Positions 24,003-34,342 of a stretch of DNA of 64,000 nt are shown one piece after another. The notes below the pieces were generated by a model, which was not told the DNA's origin, ran no database searches, and was given only the letters and a program-made list of their open reading frames with translations. How positions within the stretch are numbered: the first letter of the stretch is position 1; each line of letters opens with the position of its first letter. The translations under genes and the position numbers were made by a program. This DNA comes from Adineta steineri. Its lineage: Eukaryota; Rotifera; Eurotatoria; Adinetida; Adinetidae. The stretch is from contig CAJNOI010000106.1 in assembly GCA_905250115.1 (NCBI GenBank), positions 248,001 through 312,000 on the forward strand, in the 5' to 3' direction.

Positions 24003-24926
24003 ATGTCATCAAATGAATCGATTCCTGCCGATTCTACAGCATCAACATTGTCATTAAATCGAGTTAAATTTGGCGTTTTTCTGAGCTTACAAATTCCATC
24101 AGCGATTTGCTCAATATATGTTTTTAGTCAATACATGAAACGGCCAAACTTTCGTCAGTCCATCCATAATCATGTTGTCATTGTACTTCTTTGTAGCAGC
24201 TTCATTTTTGTTACTGTTCCAGTATCTGCCAGCGAAGCATTCTTTTTTACAGCACATGTTCGACCTGAAAGTAATCTTTTCTGTGCTATATGGACATGGA
24301 TTCATTATAGTATCAATATTAGTAATCTCATTCTCATGGGTTTTGCTTGTGCAGAACGTCATTGGCTTGTTTTTCGTTTAAATGCAATGCGTACTCGTCG
24401 TAGTCGAATTCTTTATCATTATATTCCCATTGTTTTATGCATGATCTATCCATGGATATTTTATTTTATATTTATTTTTCTATATCCATGTGAACCTGCA
24501 TATGATTATAATCAACTTCTTTGTTTAATACCATGCTATTTCTTTACCAATAGCATTGCCAATACAGATACATTTATGAATAATTGGATTCCAATTTTTG
24601 CAATTCCTATTCTTAGTGGAGCTCTTTTCATTCGTTTTATTTTACAAAAACAACGAATGCAAATTGAAGTATTTCGATGGAAACGAGATCGAAAAATGGT
24701 AATTCAGTTATTAAGTATAACATCACTTTATATTTCAGGATGGGCACCATTGCAAGCTGCAACAATTTATGACAATATTGTTTTAGGTGGAGTAGCTCCT
24801 CCATTTGTTGTTGCTTATTTTTATACATTTCCATATTTCGTTCATTTATTTTATCCATTTGTTGTTTTACTATCGAATCCAGAACTTCGAGGACGAATTC
24901 GAGATATAAGACCACAAGCAACTTAA
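24003..24926 (+). CDS. Seven-transmembrane receptor (rhodopsin-like GPCR), intronless
   Basis: An uninterrupted frame of 307 residues with seven hydrophobic segments. Segments start roughly at residues 22, 55, 95, 140, 190, 235 and 270. Segment 3 is followed by a DRY-like ACAERHWLVF (ERH in place of DRY). Segment 6 contains SLYISGWAPLQ, and segment 7 ends with FYPFVVLLSNPELRGRI, a degenerate form of the rhodopsin-family NPxxY-to-helix-8 region. An N-terminal NES glycosylation sequon (residues 4-6) is present. Ligand is unknown. Such short single-exon receptors are typical of lineage-expanded peptide-type GPCR families. The cysteine pair linking segment 3 to the second outer loop is likely (Cys in NLFCAIW, Cys in YPCEPA). 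Confidence 0.85.
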   Translation: MSSNESIPADSTASTLSLNRVKFGVFLSLQIPSAICSIYVFSQYMKRPNFRQSIHNHVVIVLLCSSFIFVTVPVSASEAFFFTAHVRPESNLFCAIWTWIHYSINISNLILMGFACAERHWLVFRLNAMRTRRSRILYHYIPIVLCMIYPWIFYFIFIFLYPCEPAYDYNQLLCLIPCYFFTNSIANTDTFMNNWIPIFAIPILSGALFIRFILQKQRMQIEVFRWKRDRKMVIQLLSITSLYISGWAPLQAATIYDNIVLGGVAPPFVVAYFYTFPYFVHLFYPFVVLLSNPELRGRIRDIRPQAT

Positions 24927-26181
24927 CAATTTCAAAAAAAAATCATTAAAATTGACAAATAACCATCATCAGTGCAAATCAAATATCGGTTTATGTCACC
25001 TATTCAACTGATGCATCGATGAACAATTCTAAGTATTCTTTTTTAAGTCAACCCTGCGTTTTTGTGTTCTGTTTTCATTACGCGTACATCTGCTTTGATT
25101 GTTTATCTATCTCTGTTCGTTTCAATATTGTCACTGTACTGTACGAAAAAAATAAATAAAAGACAAAGAAAAGCCTGACGTTTATTTTCTGTAATGAAAT
25201 AATTTTGATTTCTTCTTCGATACGATTTAGTTACGCTAACTAGTGTGGGATGAAAAAAAGGAATTTGCATAACATTAAGGCATTGTATAGTTCTTTTAGA
25301 AAACCATGTTGTTGTATATAGATCATTTTCAATTCATCAATAGTTATATACATGATTTTATGTATGATAAACGCTGGTATCCAACAACGTTTTGTTGAAC
25401 TTTTCAAGACTCTTCGACACAACATCTTCTCACTAAAATGACTCAGAAAACTGTGCACCACAAGGATAAGAATATTTATCGATCGAATGAGTAGATATTC
25501 AACAGAATTTTCTCTGTATTTCATATCTCACGTGATATTTTTATCATTTCTTGCATAAAGGATAGATGTGAGTACAAGTATTATATGCAGTTGCAGGTAT
25601 ATTCTCAACATAAAGAACATAAATTAATGTTGTTAGGCTCTTTAATTGATTAATTGAGGGTCCGGGTGTCTAGTTTCTCTTAACTCACACCCCACACCCC
25701 TTTTTGTTTCATGTTTCTTCTAATGTCGGAATGGAACATAATTAAAGTCTCAAATGACAACTAAAATATAAAAAACTTCATAATCTAGGTTTCCAATCTT
25801 CAATTCTTGTCTTCCCTTTATATCTATACACCAGAAGATATACAGTAATCTTGATTCTAGCGACATCTTCTTCTATTAAAACATAACATAAAAACAAAAA
25901 ATAATCTTTTATTTCATGTAATTTTGTAGTTTGATAAATAAAAAAATCTAAAACGTATTTAACTTATTCAAATGAATTGTCATATTTACAGTGGCTAATA
26001 AATCAAATTTAATTGGTTAATACTGACCAATGAAAATCTATACGACAAACGATCAAATAATAAACAACAAATACGTTATACGCCGTATTTTAATATAAAT
26101 AAGCACGTGAATTACAAAACAAATAAAAATCAATCATCCTGTTTTAGATTTGTTTAGCTGACTATAAAATTTGAATTGAAA
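24927..26181. other. Intergenic, GPCR 3' side and YOD1 promoter
   Basis: AT-rich. An AATAAA-like run lies at about 25147-25160, suitable for GPCR polyadenylation. A TGTGGG-type foldback occurs at 25654-25700 (listed). No gene recognised. Confidence 0.5.
25654..25700. repeat. TGTGGG-type foldback array, short copy
   Basis: Starts TTGAGGGTCCGGGTGT, then a T-rich spacer (TAGTTTCTCTTAAC), then TCACACCCCACACCCC. G-rich left and C-rich right, like the other copies. Confidence 0.6.
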
Positions 26182-28430
26182 ATGGCTGGTCCTTTATTAC
26201 GAATTCGTGTTTGTATAAAACCAAATAAATTTCATCGTATGCAAATTGCTGCTCGATATCGTATTATTGATTTATTTAAACAAATAGCACATGATTTACA
26301 TTTAACAGTTGATCAATTAATACATATATCAATATATCGTAATGGACCAAATGGTTGTTCATTGCTTTATCCAATGGATAATAATTTTAATAGTGCACAT
26401 TATGATGTATCAGTAACACTTGATAAATATGGTTTATCAAGTAATGAAGAACTTTATATTGATTTAACTGAATTAATACTTTGTCAAGAACAAGATAATG
26501 ATGATATGACAACAAATAATAATCATACAACAAGTTCATTAGATAATTCAGATTGCTTTCATTCAACAGCATCATCTTTACATAATTCAAATGAATTATT
26601 ACCACCATCATCATCATTAATTCCAGCTAAGACAACCAATAATTTATCAACAAACAAATCTCTTATTGGACAACTTATACGTTTTTCTGTTCCGGCTGAT
26701 AATAGTTGTCTTTTTTCATCAATTTATTTTGTTTTACATTCAGGAAAATTAGATTTAGCATCAAATAAATATTTACGTAATTTAGTTGCAACAAAAATAG
26801 AATCGGATCATATAACTTATTCAGAAGCTATGCTAGGTCGAACAAATTCTGAATATTCAAAATGGATCCGAAGAGGTAAAAATTAAAATGTTTACTTTTA
26901 TTTATTAATTTTCATATATATATATATTTCTTTTCAAGATGATTCATGGGGTGGTGGAATTGAATTAGCTATATTAACACAAGAATATGAAATTGAAATT
27001 TGTGTTATTAATACCGAATGTGGTGGACGTATCGATTATTTTGGAGAAGATCGACACTTTCCTTATCGAGTTTTTCTATTATATAATAATTTACATTATG
27101 ATCCTGGTAAGATTATAATACTAAATGTCAAACTATACATATAGAATATATTGACTAAACTATGCTTGCATTAAAGAGAGATAATAGAATGTAATCAGAT
27201 GTCTGGTTTTGTTAAGAACGTTAATCTATCGAAAAGCGATTTATGAACACGAAAACTTGTGAATAAACAGCTAACGTAAAAACTCTAAAATACAGTTTTC
27301 TACAAGGACAGAAATATAAACAATTTTATAGGACAACCAAATATGAATAGAACTATAATTCTTTCAGGATATTTTACCGAAATTCTGTAGTATCTAAAGA
27401 CAAACATCAGTAAGAGTTTTATCTAATTTATTAGTTACTATGTCATACAATAGAAAAAAGATTCATATATAGTGGAAATAACAGACATCTTTCTTATCAG
27501 AGTCCAAATGGATCCTAGGAAGTGAACCAAACTTTTTTTCAATGAGTAAATACTTTTCGTGAACCTCAGTCGACTCTATCGAAGTGCTTTGATAGTATAA
27601 ACGGTGATTGAAAAAACATTGGTTCACTTCCTAGGACCGTTAAAATGTTATCTTATCATCATCTCATCCTAAGTTACTATTCCAATTAATTTTCATTATA
27701 TAATCACATAATTATGTAAAAAAAATTTTGTAATTCAAAGTACGTCAGATTTGATTTGGTATTATGGTCAGGGGTGCACAATCTTCAGTAAAAACGAAAA
27801 ATTCCCCCCGAACGCAGAAAAATCAATCAAAAATTTTCCCTCAGTATTGAAGTAAAACAAATGTTTGTTTTAAATATTTTTATTGAAGAAATAAAAAGAG
27901 ACAAGGGACTACAGTATGTTTAAAATATAGTCTATCCTAACGAACACATCAGATCACTTACGTATAAAATAATATTTTCATCTAAAAAACTTTCCTTATT
28001 ATTTCCGGATAGAAAAAACTTCCTCAAACGCGCGTTCGTGTAGAAGGCCATATTCTTTACCCCTGATTATGCTTATAAGTAATGTTAGAGTTAAAAATGA
28101 ATTTTACTAGTATTAAATCTTTACATAATAAGTTTATTTGAAAAATACTGTATAACATTAACATGTTTATATAAGATCCTCGAGCTTTTCATTCTATTAA
28201 CAACATATCTTTATTGTTTAGTATATTTGGTAACATATGATGTTGTACAACAAAAAGAATTAATACAAACAAAATTTCACCGTAATGACGAAGCAATTCT
28301 TACATTAGCAAAAGATCTTGTTGACCAATTTAATTCATCAACTTCTGATGATACACATCATTCAACATCTTATAAAAAGAATTCATCTGGAACTAGTAGT
28401 GAATCACATTTAATGCATGTTAAAATTTGA
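26182..28430 (+). CDS. YOD1: YOD1/OTU1-type deubiquitinase
   Basis: Three exons (26182-26875, 26939-27106, 28222-28430) give 356 residues. The N-terminus is the UBX-like domain of OTU1, which in the family binds the p97/VCP segregase. The OTU domain follows with VPADNSCLFSSIYFVL, where Asp-Asn-Ser-Cys holds the catalytic cysteine, TNSEYSKWIRRDDSWGGGIE in the middle, and the His-bearing strand NNLHYDP. The C-terminal C2H2 zinc finger of animal YOD1 is not present: the last exon encodes a Ser-rich tail ending HLMHVKI. Family role: trimming ubiquitin chains during ER-associated degradation. Intron 2 is 1115 bp and carries two transposon remnants (27513-27636 and 27769-28065). The ATG at 26182 is preceded by AAAA and fits the family start MAGPLLRIRV. 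Confidence 0.95.
27513..27636. mobile_element. Short palindromic MITE in YOD1 intron 2
   Basis: Perfect 18 bp terminal inverted repeats, TCCTAGGAAGTGAACCAA at 27513-27530 and its complement at 27619-27636. The inner sequence continues as an imperfect hairpin (TTTTTTCAAT facing ATTGAAAAAA). Total 124 bp, no coding capacity. No clear target duplication. Confidence 0.75.
27769..28065. mobile_element. Non-autonomous hAT-like element in YOD1 intron 2
   Basis: Begins CAGGGGT and ends ACCCCTG. The flanks are ATTATGGT (27761-27768) and ATTATGCT (28066-28073), an 8 bp duplication with one mismatch. 8 bp duplications and CAG..CTG ends are hallmarks of hAT transposons. 297 bp long, AT-rich inside, no transposase. 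Confidence 0.65.
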
Positions 28431-29224
28431 GAATGTTTTCTTCGCATGCACAAATTGAGAACAGTGCCAACGTGAATTCTTATGCACAAAATTATCAACA
28501 ACAAAAAACAAATAATTATATATACATATATATTACTAGTGTGATCTTTGCTTCTCTCATTGTATGTTAATTTTCTTTTTCTTTCATTGCATCTTCTTAA
28601 TATATAAATATATAGAAATTTATTTTTTGTCTTTTTCTTTTCACACCACCAACGTATGTAAATAAATTATATACATGTCAATTATTATATGAGAAAAAAA
28701 ATAAATAAATACTCTTATAACCTGTATTTCTCTTTTTTGTTTTTTACTAAAAAAAAAAAAGAAAAAAAAAAGAACAAAATCTAATTAGAAAAGAATGGTT
28801 GTCTTCAATTCAGATTTTTATTATTTATTTAAAAACGAACAAACAACAACAAGATAATAACGATGATGTAAGTCTATTATGCTTTTAACACTGCTCACAT
28901 GTAATGTGTGCTAATGTCACTTTCCTACTGGTGATACTTGTTATGAATGATCCTTTTTAGCATGTTGTAAAATTACTGATTCTTGTGTAATTGTTTTTTT
29001 CTGATGATATTAGCATGAATATTATTAAACATGTGATTGGATAAAATACATAACTTATTTCAAACGATTACGAACAGAGTATAAGATTTACCTTTCGTAA
29101 AAAAAATATCCCACAAGTGCAAAGCGCTGACTTTTAGTTTACTGTTGAATGGAGAAAAGTCTAATATTTATGTTGTAACGAAGTTCTTTTCGGAGAAGTG
29201 AAGCTATAATATTTACTGATTGTA

Positions 29225-29400
29225 TTCTTCACATATGTATTTCCCTTTCGTTCTGCTTTATTAGTTTTTTTCTTTACCACGTGACATATGCAGTTCCTTT
29301 TGTTCTGTTTGATTCATTTTTTCTTTTACATGTCACATGTATTTTGATCTTTCCTTAATTTCTCTATATATCACGTGATCGTATGTATTACGTCTTTCGA
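29225..29400 (+). promoter_or_regulatory. Tandem degenerate promoter repeats with E-box-like words
   Basis: About three imperfect 50-65 bp units, each with a word like CACGTGACATATG, ACATGTCACATGTATT or ATCACGTGATCGTATG followed by a pyrimidine stretch. Two exact CACGTG E-boxes occur (about 29279 and 29373). They lie 120-290 bp upstream of the small gene start and could be transcription factor sites. Confidence 0.4.
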
Positions 29401-29468
29401 TATTTACCTCAATCGCTGTACCTCGACAATCCGATAAATACTTCCAGAAGGTGTGTCATCAGCTACCG

Positions 29469-29477
29469 TATATATAG
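29469..29477 (+). promoter_or_regulatory. TATA box of the 83-residue gene
   Basis: TATATATAG, about 50 bp upstream of the ATG at 29520, consistent with a short 5' untranslated leader. Confidence 0.5.
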
Positions 29478-29519
29478 TCTGTAATTTTTCGTAAATAAAA
29501 CCTATTCACAGTCGATACT

Positions 29520-30045
29520 ATGGCTGCATCAACATCATCATCCTTGGCGACAAGTCAAGCGAAAATGCACTCCAACGCAGAACTTCTGAAACTTAAGAAC
29601 GATACACTATTGACATTAGAACGTGATCAACAAAATACTGACATAATTATAGATGCAAATCTGAAGCGATATTCTGATAGAAATGAACAGCAAGTATCAC
29701 TACTGAAAAAAAATATAATCAATAAACATTATAGTTTCACTTTTCCGAAAAGAATTTCGATACAACATATAGCCTCAGTATACCTCATTCAACTACTGCT
29801 TTTTTTCTTTCAAAAATTTCATTAACACGAATAAAACTGAATTTCAATTATTATAGGACTGGAAATCTTATATCATCATCAGCAGCTGTTGATCGTCCAG
29901 TAACCTTTGAAAATGTGCCTGTACCTTCCAAAGGTAATTATATACAATCTTTTATTATTTTGAATATTTATTATTATCAAATTTGCATATTTCTAAGTTA
30001 TGTCTCGGTTTTATCATACTGACAAATTCTATATTTTTAGGCTAG
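29520..30045 (+). CDS. Small hydrophilic protein of unknown function, 83 residues, GC-AG intron
   Basis: Three exons fit only if the first intron uses a GC donor: 29520-29689, 29857-29933 and 30041-30045. The donor reads ACA/GCAAGT, the accepted GC-AG consensus, and restores the frame (…DRNEQ then TGNLISSSAAVDRPVTFENV). The protein ends VPVPSKG and stops two codons into the last exon. It is Ser/Thr-rich at the N-terminus, then charged and probably helical (AELLKLKNDTLLTLERDQQ). No cysteine, no signal peptide, no membrane segment, no domain I recognise. With a GT donor two bases downstream the frame closes after 11 more residues, so that reading is less convincing. A TATA box and E-box repeats upstream suggest regulated expression. 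Confidence 0.5.
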
Positions 30046-30540
30046 TAAATTAAATTTAATGGTAGGTTACACTATCTTGCTCGTTATAGCTTTGTTCTTA
30101 AAGAATAATTTTTGATTCTTTCAAAAAAATGAATAATTTCTTCTTCTTATCTTTGCGTTTTTAATCAATGATGAAAAAAACATTTATCATAATTAGTGAC
30201 TTTTTTTTTTGATAGAATCTTTTGCTTTATAAATAAAAAGAAACATCGTGTACTGATTTGCACTTTAGAATAATTAAATTCTAGTATAGTTTATAAATAA
30301 AAAAGAATAAACATTTCGAATAAAAAACAAGAATATTTATATTATTTGTAAAACTAAAGTGTATGTAAAAAGAAAAAGAAGAACGAAAAAAGAAAGAAAA
30401 AAAGAATGTTCGGGCATTTTTCTTTTTCTAATCGGTACGATGAATCTCTTGTCAGTGAGTAGTAGTAGATAGTTTTATCACACAATATATAAGAAGAAAG
30501 CATTTGCAACCCTTATTTATTCTTTGAAAAAATATCAATT
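30046..30540. other. Intergenic, PFKFB promoter
   Basis: A TATA-like word AATATATAAG lies at 30484-30493, about 50 bp before the PFKFB start. Otherwise A- and T-runs only. Confidence 0.45.
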
Positions 30541-31011
30541 ATGTCGAAACGATCTGAAGAGAATAATAATGAAGGACGTATAACAGATATGAAAGAAAAT
30601 ACAGCAAAAATAGATATAAATGCTTGGCGAAAACATCCTGCATTTACCAATGTTGATAATTCTTTAATACTTCAAAAAGGATCTGATCAGTGTGAGTAAA
30701 TTAGTATTATTAGATGACGATATAATTATAAATTTTTCTTATTGAAATATATTTTCACATTGGGTTTTTTTTCAGCATGCCGAGATCGACTTGTTCGAAC
30801 ACCAACTATTATTGTATGTAAAACTTTTTTTTCTCTTTATTATTGAACTCATTTTCTTTTAAATATTAAAGGCAATGGCTGGATTACCAGCCCGAGGCAA
30901 AGTAAGATTTCTTTTTTTGTATATTAATCAATAACAATCAACTTGATTTTAAGACATATATTTCACGTAAATTGGCTCGTTACTTACATTGGATTGGAAT
31001 TAAAACAAAAG
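30541..31011 (+). CDS. PFKFB: 6-phosphofructo-2-kinase/fructose-2,6-bisphosphatase, 5' part only
   Basis: Four exons, 30541-30691, 30776-30813, 30872-30901 and 30954-31011, encode the N-terminus and the start of the kinase domain: TPTIIAMAGLPARGKTYISR contains the Walker A loop (GLPARGKT), then KLARYLHWIGIKTK. This is the hallmark of the bifunctional enzyme that makes and breaks fructose 2,6-bisphosphate, the main activator of glycolytic phosphofructokinase. The Walker A loop sits on a 30 bp micro-exon. The gene stops in an intron (phase 1) that runs into the N gap at 31113. No exon of the remaining 350-400 residues is found on the other side of the gap, so the gap hides more than 1 kb or joins two different loci. 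Confidence 0.9.
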
Positions 31012-31112
31012 GTATGCTTATAACATAAGATCAAAAGATTATACAGTAAATAAGATATGAAATGTTCGTAAAATCCTAAAGGTTATTGAGTATTAACATT
31101 CACTATATTATT

Positions 31113-31212
31113 NNNNNNNNNNNNNNNNNNNNNNNNNNNNNNNNNNNNNNNNNNNNNNNNNNNNNNNNNNNNNNNNNNNNNNNNNNNNNNNNNNNNNNNN
31201 NNNNNNNNNNNN
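31113..31212. other. Assembly gap (100 N)
   Basis: Exactly 100 N. The PFKFB gene enters from the left and does not come out on the right, so real sequence is missing or the join is wrong. Confidence 0.99.
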
Positions 31213-32328
31213 TTTAAAAATATTTTATGATTGTTTTGTGCTCTTTCGTATTTTTATGAATATCGAATAATCAGAATAAACTGTATACCTTAGCTAAATT
31301 TATTATCTTTGGTTTTTGTAGTTCATACGAAACTTTGTTGCTTTTAATTAATGATTATTATATTCTAATCGATTCATTTTGATCTAAAAAACTAGTCAGA
31401 TCTGGTAAGAATCGATGGGAGTATATTCGATAAGACTATCGACGAATTTGATCATGAGTTAGTGTGGATCAGAGCCAAAGTTTAAATCTCCTACTTCTCA
31501 CAATATATGTTATACGTAGACTAGTCTTCCTTGTTATTATGAAAAGTATAGAAGTCAAAATAGTTTCAAATTAAAACTAATTTTTGAACACTGTTTTGAA
31601 ATTCTTTTCTATTCACCTTTGTATGAAACATTTAGAAAAATAAACATGATGATAATTTTCTCGAAAAGTTATATATAGAAGTGGGTCACTTGATTTAATT
31701 CCACTTAATTTAGGTTTTTGACTTAACGCTTAATATTAAGTTTTCATCTTTAATGTAACAGCTTAATTGTAAAATAAGTCAAATGACTCACCCCTATTTA
31801 GAACAACTATTTAATTATGAAAAAAAACTGAAAAATAGCTTTTGCTTATTTTATTTTCGCTTATTGAAGAAACTATTTTTTGCCAAGTGAGGAAACAATT
31901 GAATGCTACAAGATCGTATATAAATAGAATATTAATTATTTTCGAACATGACACAATGTAAAAACATAAAACACTTGCATGTCGCTAACCACCTTTTTTA
32001 TATTCATATCTTATGTAGATTAATATTTCTATTGACTCTTGTCTTGTTTTTCCTTTTATGTTTTATATACAATATTGTCGACGCCTTTCTTCTCATTTTT
32101 TACTTAAGAAAGATTAATATCAGAGTATCGGATTCATTTACAAAAAAGAAAGTATTTAAATACAATCAAGTGCATTTCTCACTTTCACACAAAACTACAA
32201 AGACGAGCACAACTAAATTGAATATACAGATCAGAGTATTATTATAAACCAATTTTTCAAGCAATTCTAAGAAATATATGAATAATCTATGAAGAGGTAG
32301 AAAGTGTTTCTTGGATTTCAGTCAATAT
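31213..32328. other. Intergenic, one possible small MITE
   Basis: No coding region recognised. At about 31680-31795 a block starts GTGGGTCACTTGA and ends with the complement of GTGAGTCATTTGA (11 of 13 matching), a plausible 115 bp decayed MITE. Confidence 0.35.
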
Positions 32329-32556
32329 ACTACAGTACTGGCCAAAATTATAAGAACAAGCACGTTTTTTTGTTGTTTATTTTATTTTCTAGTACTTTTT
32401 GTCTTCTTAAAATAGTGTATGTGTCTAGATATATGTATTTTGACATGCTCTATCCGAATCTGACGTCAGATTTCCTTCATTTCAATGTGAAGCTGAAGCA
32501 AGTCCATCTTTACTAAAAATCACGATTTTTGGCTGACCAAAATTATAAGAACAAAA
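32329..32556. mobile_element. Tc1/mariner-type terminal repeat (IR/DR) remnant
   Basis: The 18-mer CCAAAATTATAAGAACAA occurs twice in the same direction, at 32342-32359 and 32537-32554, about 195 bp apart. The outer copy is preceded by TACAGTACTGG. An outer end plus an inner direct copy about 200 bp inside is the IR/DR layout of Tc1-like elements. No transposase and no opposite end were found nearby. Confidence 0.6.
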
Positions 32557-32756
32557 AGAGTATTTTATATTTTTTGCATCAAAGATAGATAAATTGGCTC
32601 GAAAATGAGATAGATAGATAAAGAACTTCATTCTGAACAGTTTCATAAAAAAAATTCTAGAAATGATGTATGTTCGAATTTAAAACAATATTTCATTTTT
32701 CAAGCAAAAACACTAGAAAATGACTGGAAAATAGCAGTTCATCACGGGTCACGTAC

Positions 32757-32870
32757 ACTTTGTCGACACCCAATTTGCCGACACCCACTTTGCCGACGCC
32801 GCTTCGCCGACAGACTGTTTTGCCGACAGGTACACTCTGCCGACAATTTCTTTTTTTTGCCGACAAATTG
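32757..32870. repeat. Degenerate TTTGCCGACA array
   Basis: Seven variants of (T/C)TTTG(C/T)CGACA(C/G) in 115 bp, spaced about 14-22 bp. CG content is high relative to the flanks. It sits directly left of the hAT element and may be the surviving end of another transposon. Confidence 0.55.
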
Positions 32871-32900
32871 TTTGGCTGCCATAATTTGTTGGGTTTGGTT

Positions 32901-34019
32901 CAGTGCTGCCACCTTGTCTGCTTTTAGCAGACAAATTCTGCTTTTTGAAGATTTTTCTGCTTTTTGTCTGCCCTTTCTGCTTTTTTAAAAATTTTCTGCT
33001 TTTTTTAAATATTAGGTTACTCATACCTATAATCAATAATTGTCATCTGAATGATCATTTTTCGAAATCTAAAAACAAGTTTTACTAGTAATTACTCATA
33101 TTACTATATTGTCCTATATCTACTTAAATTGTCTGTCTCTTGTTCTATAATGGCTGGCTGTTTTTCTTAATATTGTATATTTAAGTTCAATAACTCTAAT
33201 TATTTTTTTAATCCATTATTTTTCTTTATTTTGTTTGATTAAGATTATAATTTAGTGTGCAGTTTCGGGGAAACTACGTTTCGTACCACTTCGTCATTCC
33301 GAATTTCTGTACCAGGTGCTCGTTAGGAACTCCGCGAAGATGAAAAATAGTTAAAAAAAACACATTATGGAGTTAGAGATGGCGATCGAAATTCAACTAA
33401 AAAAGCAATATCTTCAGAATAAAATACGCTCGATAGATTGTAACTAATACTGAAAATATTCAATAGTTATCCTTATTGATAAAAGAACGTACGAGAAATC
33501 ATTATGTTCGTAACAATCCCCTGTTAAACTCATTCATGAGCTGTGTGTCAACGTCAATTTATATCTTTAGACTAAATTCAAGCTTGATCGTTATGATCTA
33601 TACGATTAAATCAGTCGCACTCTAGGCATTCTGTTTTTATTGAACATATAGATAATCCGTTAAACACCTATTACTTCTTCTTTTACGGTCTTCTATAGAA
33701 AAAAGTTTCCGAACACTAGTCATAAAAGAAATTAAAAGTTTTTAAATATTCGTTACTTCCGAATACCTGTACGACGCCTTTAAAACCCGATTTCGTTTAC
33801 GAATAGTCGGACATGTTGCCAGATGTTCTGGGAGGGTGGTATGAAACACAGTTTATCCGCAATTTTTAATTATTATGTTGAATGTAAGCTTTATAGTAGA
33901 TTTACGTAAGAAACATCTTTTCTGCTTTTTCTTCTGCTTTTTGATGGCGAAATGTCTGTCATTTTCTGCTTTTTATAAACTTTTTTCTGCTTTTTGGGCT
34001 TCAAAAGGTGGCAGCACTG
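32901..34019. mobile_element. Non-autonomous hAT element with perfect 8-bp target duplication
   Basis: Termini are CAGTGCTGCCACCTT at 32901-32915 and its exact complement ending at 34019. The flanks are GTTTGGTT at 32893-32900 and GTTTGGTT at 34020-34027, a perfect 8 bp target duplication. Both ends carry clustered TTCTGCTTTTT words (four to five left, four right), as expected for subterminal transposase sites. The 1.1 kb interior has no transposase frame. The intact duplication suggests a fairly recent insertion. Confidence 0.88.
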
Positions 34020-34061
34020 GTTTGGTTGTATGCGTAGGTGTCGATAAGCTAAGAACACCCG

Positions 34062-34196
34062 AGCCCGCAACCACACTCACCTCCCCCAAACCCACACCCG
34101 CATTCACCCATCTTGAGGGTGTGGGTGTGGGTGTGGATGTTATCTTTAAACAAGGGACACCTGCGCCCACACCCACACCCACACTCTCAAGTAGTC
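34062..34196. repeat. TGTGGG-type foldback array
   Basis: A C-rich lead-in (CCACACTCACC, CCCACACCC), then TCTTGAGGGTGTGGGTGTGG, spacer TGTTATCTTTAAACAAGGG, then CCCACACCCACACCCACAC ending TCTCAAG. The core is an inverted repeat opening CTTGAGGG and closing with its complement-like CTCTCAAG. It directly precedes an ABCG gene fragment. Confidence 0.8.
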
Positions 34197-34200
34197 AAAG

Positions 34201-34342
34201 ATGTATTGACAATGGTGAAATACTTATACGTGAACGTGGATATGATTATATTAATATAGGTGGTTGTATTGGTGCGTTAATAGGTTATATTGTTGTATGT
34301 CATATTGTGGCTTTTCTTGGTGTTCGATTTCTTAAAAACTAA
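34201..34342 (+). pseudogene. ABCG-type transporter, C-terminal fragment
   Basis: One exon-like frame encodes 46 residues (CIDNGEILIRERGYDYIN ... IVAFLGVRFLKN) followed by a stop. It has the short extracellular Cys-Gly-x-x-x-L stretch, a last transmembrane helix and the LRFLK-like end typical of ABCG half-transporters. An acceptor-like AG lies just before. No nucleotide-binding domain or other transmembrane exons are found upstream; instead there is a TGTGGG array and a hAT element. It is therefore a severed 3' end. Family assignment rests on a short stretch. Confidence 0.5.

Larger units (their letters stand above)
28431..29519. other. Intergenic, with promoter repeats near the right edge
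   Basis: YOD1 3' sequence followed by the promoter of the small gene at 29520. A poly-A rich stretch at 28748-28775 is the only feature in the left part. Confidence 0.5.

Noticed and set aside
32757..32870. CRISPR-like array
   Set aside because: Units are degenerate 10-mers with irregular short spacing and the context is eukaryotic; no cas genes.
33875..34342. 155-codon plus-strand frame
   Set aside because: It crosses the hAT right end and the TGTGGG array; only the last 46 codons (ABCG-like tail) look like protein. The rest is translated repeat.
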